From Protea cynaroides (lineage: Eukaryota; Streptophyta; Magnoliopsida; Proteales; Proteaceae): a DNA stretch of 64,000 nt. The position numbers and the translations under genes are program-made. A model generated the notes under the pieces. The model made no database searches, was not told where the DNA came from, and was given only the letters and a program-made list of their open reading frames with translations. This document shows positions 56,066 to 64,000 of the stretch, piece after piece (position 1 is the first letter of the stretch; every line of letters starts with the position of its first letter). The DNA lies in the NCBI GenBank assembly GCA_028583415.1, contig CM053276.1, forward strand, positions 59,935,510-59,999,509, in the 5' to 3' direction.

Positions 56066-57882
56066 TATAAGCACCCCATTTTTGCCAACTTCAGCATAAG
56101 TAAACCAATATGGCAGGTTTTCAGCCTTTAACCCAAGGGTTTGTGATTCTCTAATGAACCCCACAGAGGGGTCATGGGCTATTACCTACTTGGATGAATA
56201 GGTCGTGAAATTATCTTCGAAATGAGACCGGAATCATCAAATTCTGACGTAAAACAAGGAAGATATCTCAGTTTGAAAGTGCAAGGGCATTTACATAATT
56301 ATCGTACGATGCATGCATTTTCATTCAAACTTCGAGACATCATATCTTGGTCATCTGATATCAGAATCAGATGATTCAAAGGCCAATATTCCTTATTTTC
56401 AGTCCTCTTCAAAATGGATGTGAAAAATCCCGAGTAGAAGTCTCCGAAGGGTCACATGCAAAATTACACATGGAAATGGTCATTTAATCTTCGAAAATTC
56501 ATATTTTGGTCACCCCACATCCAAATCAGGTAATTTTAGTTTCATTATGTTCCATTTTTAGTACTCTACAAAGTGGACGTAAAGGATTTCCGGTAGAAGT
56601 CTCCGAAGGATCCCATGCAAAAATGGTCAACCAAATCATCGATAATTGGCCTGCTTAAATTTCAGATTCATAAGTTGACCATTTTATTTCCAAACGTGAT
56701 GATTCAAATTCTAATATTCCTCATTTTTAGTGTTCTACAAAGTGAACATAGAAAATTTTGAATAAAGGCTATCGAAAAATTCCATGCAGAATGACAGCGA
56801 AAATGACCCATGAAATGATAAAGAGAGAAAACCCGATCAATCCAGTCAGCTCAGCTCAACCCAAGCCAGTCTTAGCCCAACCCAGTTAATTCAAGTCATT
56901 CTCGGTCCAATCCAGCTCAGTTTAAGTCAATCCAGCCCAGTCAACTTAAGTCAGACCAGTCTAGACTAAATCGGTTCGTCCATATGCATAGTGCCATATA
57001 TATATGTAATATATTATATACTATATATTAATATGTATGTTATTACATATTATTATGTATATTTTATGATATATTATTGAATAAATGTACATTATATTTG
57101 TCAAGAGAGACCGACCAAGATTAGGAAAGAAAGAGAGGATTCTAATGAAAAGAAAAAAAAGATGTAGAATGCAACTCGGGAAATAAATTTTGGAAGGAAA
57201 TAGAATAGGAACGAATTGGAAAATTGGGATATGAAAGAGAGATTGAGAGGCAATCCGAAAAGAAACAAAAGAAAAAAAATTAATTAAAAAGGAAGGGAAT
57301 CCGAAAAGATAATGAAAAAGAGTGAGTGGGGGAAGAAATTGAGGAGGAGAAGAGAGAGGATTATGGAGAGGTGTCGAAAAAGTGAGTGGGGGAAGAAATC
57401 AAGACCGATCAAGATTAGGAAAGAAAGAGAGGATTCTAATGAAAAGAAAAAAAAGATATAGAAAGCAACTCGGGAAATAAATTTTGGAAGGAAATAGAAT
57501 AGGAAAGAATTGGAAAATTGGGATAGGAAAGAGAGATTGAGAATAAGAAAAAGAAAGGAAGGATGAGAGATTGAGAGGCAATCCAGAAAAAAAAAATTAA
57601 TTAATTAAAAAGGAAGGGAATCTGAAAAGAGAATGAAAAAGAGAGAGTGAGGGAAGAAATTGAGGAGGAGAAGAGAGTGGATTATGTAGAGGTGACGAAA
57701 AAGAGAGTGGGGGAAGAAATCAAGACCGACCAAGATTAGGAAAGAAAGAGAGGATTCTAATGAAAAGGAAAAAAAGATACAGAAAGCAACTCGGGAAACA
57801 AATTTTGGGAGGAAATAGAATAGGAAAGAATTAAAAAACTGGGATAGGAAAGAGAGATTGAGAATAAGAAAAAGAAAGGAAG
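56066..57882 (+). repeat. LTR3 of the Ogre-like array, cut by chromovirus B
   Basis: First 1817 bp of the LTR, start TATAAGCACCCC. It contains the AT block (56995-57095) and the beginning of the purine triplicate (from 57110). It stops inside the third purine unit at the insertion of chromovirus B, with GGAAG (57878-57882) as the likely left target-site duplication. Confidence 0.87.
57098..57882 (+). repeat. Purine-rich block in LTR3 (truncated)
   Basis: Copies begin at ACCAAGATTAGG (57113), ATCAAGATTAGG (57408) and ACCAAGATTAGG (57729). The periods differ from those of LTR2, showing length change between LTRs. Confidence 0.85.
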
Positions 57883-58378
57883 TGTAAGACCCGTGTCAAT
57901 CTAACCCGATCTTACCACCTTGAACCAGGTTTACCTATCTTGGTCGAGCCAAATGGACCAAGGGCGTGAAGGAGATCAAGATCCCAGGTATCAAATCGAC
58001 CCAAAAGCACATAATTTAAGGAGAGGGTCACATACCCAGCCAAGTAGGGTCGGACCCCCCAAAATATAAAGTCAGACCCTCAGTTTTGAAGGGAGGGTCG
58101 GACTCATTAGAAACCTAGGGTCGACGGGATCATCGACCCTCAGTCGCCTCCGAAACTGAAATTAGGAAATTTCCTAATTTTTTATTTGGATTCTTTCCTA
58201 ATCTTAAAGGGAATTATTTTAGGATGTTCCTACTCTACTTAAAGGACGTCCCTAAGACTCTTTCACTCCTTTCACAACCCTAATTGAATTGAGAGAAAGA
58301 GAAGAGAAGGAAAAGAGGAAGAAGAGAAGCAAGGAAGAGAATTTAGCCAAAAGAGAAGAGTTGCAGAGAAGGAGTATT

Positions 58379-58392
58379 CTTCTCAGGTATGA
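58379..58392 (+). promoter_or_regulatory. Candidate 5' splice site in the LTR of chromovirus B
   Basis: CTTCTCAG|GTATGA, a near-ideal donor 504 bp into the LTR and about 150 bp past the TATA-like site. A has GTATGA at 16764 (517 bp in); C has GTATAG at 12650 (577 bp in). It may pair with the acceptor before gag. Confidence 0.4.
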
Positions 58393-59174
58393 ATACTAAT
58401 TCCATGAGTTTCTACAGACCTTAGGTTAGATATTGATGAGAGTGTGATCTCGGAGAAACCCAAACCATCAACCCATGGTTAGGTTTTCATGGGAAACCAT
58501 AGAAGAATGTATGGAAGCTATTTTCGGTGGATGATTCATGGTTTCAGACCATGGAATGAATGTAGAATGGAATGTAGGAGCAAGCCATAGGATCCTAAGC
58601 ACGAAGAATGGACTAAAAGAGGGAAATCGACCAAATTACACCGAGGGTCGCACCGAGGGTCGATGACCATCCGACCCTAGGTGATCCTAACTATCGACCC
58701 TCAGTGTTCGGGAAGTTCAGAGTTTGGGGAGGGTCGCACCCAGGGTCGATCATGACTCCGACCCTACCTCCGACCCTCAATTAACAGAATGGTTTTTAAA
58801 TTCAGAATTTATTCTAATTAAATTCTATCGACTTTGTTAGGTCTTCTAGCAATACAATAACAACATAAAGGTGATTATTAATCTTGGAAAAGTATCTATT
58901 AGCAAGCTAAGGTAAGGAAACAGAACTCTAAACTAATTGGTTAATAATAAACTATTTTCTATTTTTTTGAGTCCAATGCCATGTTTGATTCTATGTGAAT
59001 ATGTTTGTAATGTGCATACAACATGTCATCCAATATTTCTATTATTTGTTCATGCATATTTACTTTATTGTTTATAACCTGATGATGATGATGATAGGAA
59101 TAGGCATATGATTATATGTGTGTGGTTGGTATACTTGATGCGAGCAAGTATCAGGGGAGGTGTGATGAGAACGT

Positions 59175-59609
59175 CAATAAACGTTAACCTTTGGCGGCTC
59201 TCAGCACTTTAGCTCTATCTCTAACTCAAGTCTTGTACATTAGCATCGTCGTATCGCCATTACTTTAGCGTAACTATTATGTCGTAGAGTATCGGGGGAG
59301 GTGGTCTCGGTCCTTGTAGTCTCTGACTCTATCGGGGGGCCTTAGCTCTATCTCTATGGACATTCTGAGGGATGCTGGGGTGAGGCCTTGGATACACTGT
59401 TTGGCATTAGGATTGGTTAGTTGCGACCCAGTTTGCAAGCCCTCGCTAACAGGGGCTTACGTGTTGGTATGACACTATATAGCAATAAATGTTAACCTTT
59501 GTTATATAATGTTCATGATTAGGGTGGATGGGGACGACGATAAATGTTAACCTTCGGGTGGACTTCCATACCCTGTGTATAGAGGCGGGGTCAATAAACG
59601 TTAACCTTT
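59175..59609 (+). repeat. Four AATAAAYGTTAACCTTT motifs in the LTR of chromovirus B
   Basis: Copies at about 59175, 59483, 59540 and 59592 with only C/T and T/C changes (one reads CCTTC). They are dispersed, not tandem, and placed among text that is otherwise similar to A and C. Confidence 0.88.
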
Positions 59610-60178
59610 GACCACCCAACCTTTCTATTGCGCATTGCAAACTATAAACCAGACCAAAGATATGAATTGATTGCATGCATATGTACTGTTGCATTGTTTT
59701 GTCTACTCACTGAGCCGTGATGTGTGCTCACCCCCTCGATGTCGAATATTTTTAGTTGATGATGCAGGTTATACTGTTGAAGATTATATGAATGCTCCAG
59801 CATACGGGAACGTAGCGGCGATGGAAGCTGAAGCTGAAGTAGATACATGACTCCTCTTGCGAGTGCAACTCATGTGTATTCGATTAGATATTTTCTTAGG
59901 TTTCTTTATTTGGATTTAATGAAGACATGTATTTGATATTTATTTATGTCCCAGTTGATGCAGAATAATTTGCTATTTAAATATTAATATCACAGTAGAT
60001 TCTCAGTTCATTTTATTATAAGATTTCCGCTATTGTGTATTTACTCTGATTATGATTATGGATGTATGGGAGTTTAGATAACTCGGATATAGCCTCATCG
60101 AGATCCTGGTTGAACCGTTGGTTTGCTAGCGGTTCATCACACCATTCTGAATAGTACGGAATTGGGGTGGGACAACTT

Positions 60179-60190
60179 GGTATCAGAGCA
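60179..60190 (+). other. Primer binding site (initiator tRNA-Met) of chromovirus B
   Basis: TGGTATCAGAGC, perfect complement of the initiator tRNA-Met 3' end, three bases after the LTR. Confidence 0.93.
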
Positions 60191-60451
60191 TCTCAGGCCT
60201 TGTCCGCTGAACTAATATACATTCGAGACAATTGTGAACTGAGATAGGATAAAAGTAAAACCGTAATATTAACACACTATAAGCACCAGTGATGGTTGAG
60301 ACCAAATTTAAAAAGAGAATAATGCATCTATTAAAGGGGAAACAAGTTACATACAATGAGAGAGAGAAACAAAACGTATATACATAACTAAAGCAGAGTA
60401 CAGTCCACAACCCAGACAGTTACTCTATAGTACAAGGAAAATAAAGTACAA

Positions 60452-61843
60452 TCAAGAAGTTGGAGGTGAAGGAGGAGGCGGGGCCTCACGATCTCTGTCA
60501 TAGTCCTCAGCATAGACTCTAGTCAACCAGGCTATCTGAGTCTGGGTCGTCTGTAGACTAGCTGTGAGATCGGCTACCCTCCGATCAGTCGCACGCTGAA
60601 CCTCTATGAGCTCTCCCATCCGTGTGCCTGATATGTGTTGGGAGGCTAACAGCTCATCCACTCTCACACGCTGGGCGGCTAATAGCTCATCCACTCTCAC
60701 ACGCTGAGCGTCTAGCAACTCCTCCATCCTCAGATCAGATCTGCGCTGAGCCTCCCTGATCTCCTGCAACATCTCTATCAGGTCAGGAGGTGGGCGTGAA
60801 GGACCAGCCGCATGAGAAGGACCAGTCTCAGGTACAGGATCCGTCGCAGAAGAAGTACCAACTCCAGCCGCATGCGTAGGTGAAGGCGGTGGTATCGAGT
60901 CGACATCCATATATATACGATGGTCATCATCGACAGGATCCACATGAGCTCTAGCAGCGGCAGCAGCGGCCTCAACGTCAGCCATCTCAATGCGAGTGTG
61001 AGGGCGTACCATCTCGTTCCTCTCCTCATCACTGACTTGGGCATCCCGCATGCCCATCTTGTAGATAGCCTCCCAATCTAGAGGCGATGAGAAGGTCTTC
61101 TCCTGAATCTTCTCATCCACCAAGTCAACCCCCAGGCGGGTCAAAAGAATAGTAATCATGCGTCCATAGGGTAGATTACCCCTATGACCGGACAATGTAG
61201 CACTAATCATGGTCCGCATGATGATGTAGGGAAGGTAGCCTGGCTGTCTGGTGCAGATACTATATATCAAAAACTGGGTCAGCTGAGAAACCCTCTCATA
61301 GTGCCCACTCTGCGGAATCAGATTATGCTGGATAATCTTGCAGAAGACCCGTGGAGCTGGACGCATGTAACAGGCTCTCATCTACCAGCGATCAGGTCGT
61401 AGCAGCTGATTGTCGATCTCTGCCCTCATCTCCATGGAAACAAACTGGGGCTCTCCAGGCACACAGTACACCATGGGGCCATCATAAGGAATGCCCAGCA
61501 GATTGTCCAGTTGCCGATAGTCAAATGAAATGTGCACCCCTTTAACATAGCTGGTGATGCGCAACTCTTGACCATGCTCAACGTCATTGTAATTCCCCAC
61601 CACCTGGAGATTACAATAGAACTGACGCACCAAATCCGGACATGTGCACACGTCGTAAGTGATGACAGGGAGCCACCCCATATCACCAAATGCTCTCTCT
61701 ACGTTGAACAAGGCTAGCTCAGCCAAGTTCACCATACGACCACCCTCCACTTTCTTACGAGCATAGTCGGCATACTGTGCCTCGGCTTCATTGGAGCGGA
61801 AGCAAAGCGGATCACGAACTCTGGGTATCTTGGTACGAGCCAT
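60452..61843 (-). pseudogene. Antisense 'putative plant transposon protein' gene, chromovirus B (one stop)
   Basis: 463 codons plus one internal stop, opposite to the element, between PBS and gag. Starts MARTKIPRVRDP. Core: RSNEAEAQYADYARKKV, CNLQVVGNYNDV, ELRITSYVKGVHISFDYRQL, LLGIPYDGPMVYC, KIIQHNLIPQSGHYERVSQL, LPYIIMRTMISATLSG, YGRMITILLTRLGVDLV. This fits the 'putative plant transposon protein' family (I believe PF20167). A low-complexity hinge (DSIPPPSPTHAAG) leads to a coiled coil with two RVRVDELLA repeats and an acidic, Pro-rich end (PPPPSPPTS). The only break is TAG at 61384-61382, where A has GAG (a transversion). The frame on both sides is otherwise perfect, so the gene was under constraint until recently. 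Role unknown. Confidence 0.82.
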
Positions 61844-61848
61844 GGTAT

Positions 61849-62291
61849 CTGCAGATAAGAAAGAAAAAGGGAGACAAGGAGTTAATAGGATAAAAATCCA
61901 AAATTTAACATTTTAACGATGTAAATTGGCCAAAAGCCTCACTTTTCACCCATACACGTGGGCAGGAGGACTTACGAAGGTTTCAACATAGCCTACGACA
62001 CTCACACAGTAGGAAATTGGAACTAACGAAGACCAATTTGAAGAAAATTTCAAGAAATCAAAATTTTTTGATAAATTAGGGCAAACGAGCAAAAATCCAT
62101 GTTTTTCGATAACCAACCGATGAAACTCTAAAATTTTTGAGGGCTTTCGTTCCTTGAGACACCGATAACAAAAGCCCCCAATAAAAATTGAATTTTTACG
62201 GTTGGAAAAAGTTTAATTTGAAGAATACCAGTTAAATGAGTAAAAACCTAGAAAAGAAAACCTAGAAACAGGTAAAAATGGGAGAACATAC
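61849..62291 (-). other. 5'UTR intron of the antisense gene, chromovirus B
   Basis: On the minus strand the donor reads CATATAG|GTATGTTC and the acceptor TTCTTATCTGCAG|ATACC, 443 bp, ending 5 bases before the ATG at 61843. A has 442 bp with the same spacing. Inside, the two introns share T-rich text and an ATTGGGGGC/CAATAAAAATT element. Confidence 0.7.
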
Positions 62292-62447
62292 CTATATGGA
62301 TGATGTGGACGTCGAAACCTGGACTCAAACGGACCAAAAACAGTGGAGTGGCACTGTAGCAACTCAGAGGGGAGAGACGAGTCGAAACGGGAGGGAAATA
62401 ATAAGAAATGACCCAAAATCGGATCTTAAAAATCTGATTTTTGGTCT

Positions 62448-62660
62448 GAGGGTCGGACAATTCGACCAGAACCATCGACCCTCGGATCGACCCTCCCATC
62501 GACCCTCGGCTCTCGGGAATCTGACAGAAAACTAAGGGTCGGAACTGAGGGTCGGACACCCATCGACCCTCACATCGACCCTCAGCTCTCGGAAAGAACA
62601 AGTTATTCCCAGGGTCGGATACTAAGGGTCGGACATACCATCGACCCTCACCATCGACCC
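62448..62660. repeat. GAGGGTCG/CGACCCTC motif cluster between antisense gene and gag, chromovirus B
   Basis: About a dozen copies of (G/T/A)AGGGTCG and ATCGACCCTC in both orientations, with CGGCTCTCGGGAA/CAGCTCTCGGAAA separators. It is the counterpart of 22240-22465 in A, but with G before AGGGTC instead of T. Confidence 0.87.
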
Positions 62661-62766
62661 TGCATAGAAAAGACAGTATTTTTTTTATAAAATGAATTGA
62701 AATTTGAAAGTTTACATCGGTTAACATGCCTACATGGAATATCAATGATTTTTCACTTATTTTGGA

Positions 62767-62776
62767 TGATTTTCAG
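62767..62776 (+). promoter_or_regulatory. Candidate 3' splice site before gag of chromovirus B
   Basis: TGATTTTCAG followed by GCACC, 25 bases before the gag ATG. A has CTGTTTTTCAG 24 bases before its ATG. Confidence 0.4.
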
Positions 62777-62801
62777 GCACCACCCATCTTAGAAGAAAAA
62801 T

Positions 62802-64000
62802 ATGTCTGGAAGAAGAGTAACCAGACAGAGCCGAAATACAGTTCCACCACCACCACCTGTGGAGGAAACTAGCCAGGAGAATGTACATGTCTCAGGAAAT
62901 CCAGATCAGAAAAATCCTATAAATTTGCCACCTCCACCACCGGAACTAGCAACCGTAGTTATGAACCTAGCTCAGCAGCTGCAACAGATGCAACACGCAC
63001 AGGCTCAAATACAGGTTGCAATGGGAATCATGTTTCAGGCTGCTCATGCTACACCCATGCAGACGGGACAAGCCAGTGCAGCACCGGTGGGTAACCACCC
63101 AGCACCTCAGACACCTCAACAACCTGATACACAAATTCCAGTGCCTGGTCCGAAAGCAGCTCAGGTTAATTATCAGTATCCACCCCCTATGTTTGGGGCA
63201 TACCCCCAAAATCAGATGGATCACTCTCGACTGGTTGAGAGGTTTTTGAAGATGAAGCCCAGGGAATTTAACGACAAACCGTCTGATCCATTATGGCCAG
63301 CACACTGGATAGACGAGATGGAGAGAAATTTCCTCATGATGACTATTACAGAGGAAGAAAAAGTATTATGTGCCACCTTCATGCTAAAGGGTGACGCACA
63401 TCATTGGTGGAAATCAGCCAGGGCTTACTTATTGACCAAGCACGCCCAACTGACTTGGGCTGTTTATAAAGAAGCTTTCTTTGAGAAATATTTTCCACGA
63501 AGCTTCAGAGATTCTATGGAGAAGGAGTTCCTGAGTCTATATCAGGGACAGATGTCAGTGGATGCATATCAACAGCGTTATGAAGAGCTATTTTTCTTCG
63601 CACCACTTAGTATGCAGGAAGAAGACACCAAAACCCGTAGGTTCGTCACGGGACTGAGAGGAAGCATCAGAGAGCACGTTCTGGGCTTAGAAAAGAAGAT
63701 TTATAATGAAGCTGTCCAAATAGCTCGGGTTATTGAATCAAGCCAGAAGGAGAGTTATTTCACACAGAATCGGGGTATCAAAAGGCCAACTGGAAATTCT
63801 TACAACGGAGGTAATAACAAGACATATAAGCCTTTCCGCCCTCAGAATTTTACTGCTACAACCAAGACTACTCCAGTAGCTCAACTTCAGCCAAAGCCAA
63901 ATTCTGAAAGCCTGAAGTATTATAACTGCAACCAACCAGGACATATGGCAAGGGAGTGCCCTAAGCCCAAGAAGCAGTTCCATCAGGGACTAGTATATGC
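62802..64000 (+). CDS. gag: gag of chromovirus B, open and running off the window
   Basis: Open for 399 codons to the end of the window. Starts MSGRRVTRQSRN, then two PPPPP runs, MNLAQQLQQMQHAQAQIQ (predicted helix), a Pro/Gln hinge, and the capsid core DPLWPAHWIDEMERNF, LKGDAHHWWKSARAY, EAFFEKYFPRSFRDS, LSLYQGQMSVDAYQQRYEEL, GLRGSIREHVLG. The knuckle near 63918-63960 reads YYNCNQPGHMAREC: the first Cys of C-x2-C is Tyr (A keeps Cys), so nucleic-acid binding is probably damaged. It is far better preserved than gag of A. Pro-Pol would follow to the right. The start is set by the match with A and by the splice-like site 25 bases upstream. Confidence 0.9.
   Translation, partial: MSGRRVTRQSRNTVPPPPPVEETSQENVHVSGNPDQKNPINLPPPPPELATVVMNLAQQLQQMQHAQAQIQVAMGIMFQAAHATPMQTGQASAAPVGNHPAPQTPQQPDTQIPVPGPKAAQVNYQYPPPMFGAYPQNQMDHSRLVERFLKMKPREFNDKPSDPLWPAHWIDEMERNFLMMTITEEEKVLCATFMLKGDAHHWWKSARAYLLTKHAQLTWAVYKEAFFEKYFPRSFRDSMEKEFLSLYQGQMSVDAYQQRYEELFFFAPLSMQEEDTKTRRFVTGLRGSIREHVLGLEKKIYNEAVQIARVIESSQKESYFTQNRGIKRPTGNSYNGGNNKTYKPFRPQNFTATTKTTPVAQLQPKPNSESLKYYNCNQPGHMARECPKPKKQFHQGLVY

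Larger units (their letters stand above)
24185..57882 (+). mobile_element. Tandem array of two Ogre-like (Tat) elements sharing a central LTR
   Basis: Order: LTR1, body 1, LTR2, body 2, LTR3 (cut). All are in + orientation and colinear, with bodies highly similar line by line. Both bodies have a tRNA-Arg-type PBS, gag, protease, RT, two RNase H domains, integrase, an extra sense ORF and 136-bp 3' repeats. Long LTRs (~4.6 kb without the MITE), an Arg primer site and dual RNase H point to the Ogre group of Tat. Such arrays most simply arise by unequal recombination between LTRs. The left junction is inside the divergent gene of chromovirus A. The right end lies beyond chromovirus B. Confidence 0.85.
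57883..60175 (+). repeat. 5' LTR of chromovirus B
   Basis: 2293 bp, start TGTAAGACCCGTGTCAATC, end AATTGGGGTGGGACA. GAGGGTCG motif clusters at 58020-58150 and 58630-58790; a donor-like CTTCTCAG|GTATGAAT at 58387; two TTAGCTCTATCTCTA motifs (59209, 59342); four GTTAAC-centred repeats (59175-59609) that are absent from A and C; a (GAT)n run near 59080. Confidence 0.87.
57883..64000 (+). mobile_element. Chromovirus B (Tekay/Del-like), 5' part, runs off the window
   Basis: LTR 57883-60175, PBS 60179-60190, antisense gene 61843-60452, motif cluster 62448-62660 and an open gag from 62802. Same layout as chromovirus A in opposite orientation. It is inserted in LTR3 of the array, so it is among the youngest insertions here, in keeping with its better preserved frames. 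Chromodomain and pol lie outside the window; clade is inferred from similarity to A. Confidence 0.87.

Noticed and set aside
60179..60190. tRNA-like sequence
   Set aside because: It is the complement of a tRNA 3' end (primer binding site), not a tRNA gene; no cloverleaf sequence is present.

Overview
This window is plant nuclear DNA made almost entirely of nested LTR retrotransposons of the Ty3/gypsy superfamily. I found no host protein gene, no rRNA or tRNA gene and no bacterial-type feature. The plant assignment rests on the families present: Tat/Ogre/Retand elements with two RNase H domains, Tekay/Del-type chromoviruses primed by initiator tRNA-Met, a PIF/Harbinger-like MITE, and element-borne 'plant transposon protein' genes. 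I cannot name a species. All comparisons were made by eye; no alignment or search was run.

Layout. (1) 1-10743: the 3' part of a Retand/Tat-type element on the + strand. It has broken gag-PR-RT-RH-aRNH-INT, then a 23-copy ~25-bp tandem repeat, then a spliced gene on the opposite strand (6185-9328), then the 3' LTR (9884-10743). (2) 10744-12072: AT-rich flank without a gene. (3) 12073-14943: 5' LTR, PBS and part of the leader of chromovirus C (+), cut by (4) 14944-24184, chromovirus A (- strand). A has its 3' LTR, INT with chromodomain, RT/RH, PR and gag, and a divergent + strand gene between gag and the missing 5' LTR. (5) A is cut at 24184/24185 by a tandem Ogre-like array: LTR1 (24185-29470), body 1, LTR2 (40934-45515), body 2, LTR3 (56066-57882). 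A 682-bp MITE sits in LTR1. A further LTR element, mostly hidden by a 500-N gap, sits in the integrase of body 1. (6) LTR3 is cut by chromovirus B (+, 57883 to the window end), with 5' LTR, PBS, an antisense gene (61843-60452) and an open gag running off the end. The insertion order is therefore C, then A in C, then the array in A, then B, the MITE and the gap element in the array.

How the parts work together. Each lineage encodes the usual capsid (gag), protease, reverse transcriptase, RNase H and integrase. Each also carries one extra gene at a lineage-specific position. Retand: antisense, after INT, with three ~80-bp introns and a gypsy-type putative-transposase domain. Tekay-like chromovirus: antisense, between PBS and gag, with a 442/443-bp 5'UTR intron conserved in two diverged copies. 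Ogre-like: sense, after INT. The chromoviruses also have a conserved 3' splice site just upstream of gag and a donor-like site in the LTR, so the sense message might splice out the antisense gene. Their LTRs and pre-gag regions carry GGTCG/CGACC motif clusters whose variant differs between copies but is shared by all clusters within one copy. Most reading frames are pseudogenes with stops and frameshifts. The most intact are gag of B, the antisense gene of B (one stop) and the RT of array copy 2.
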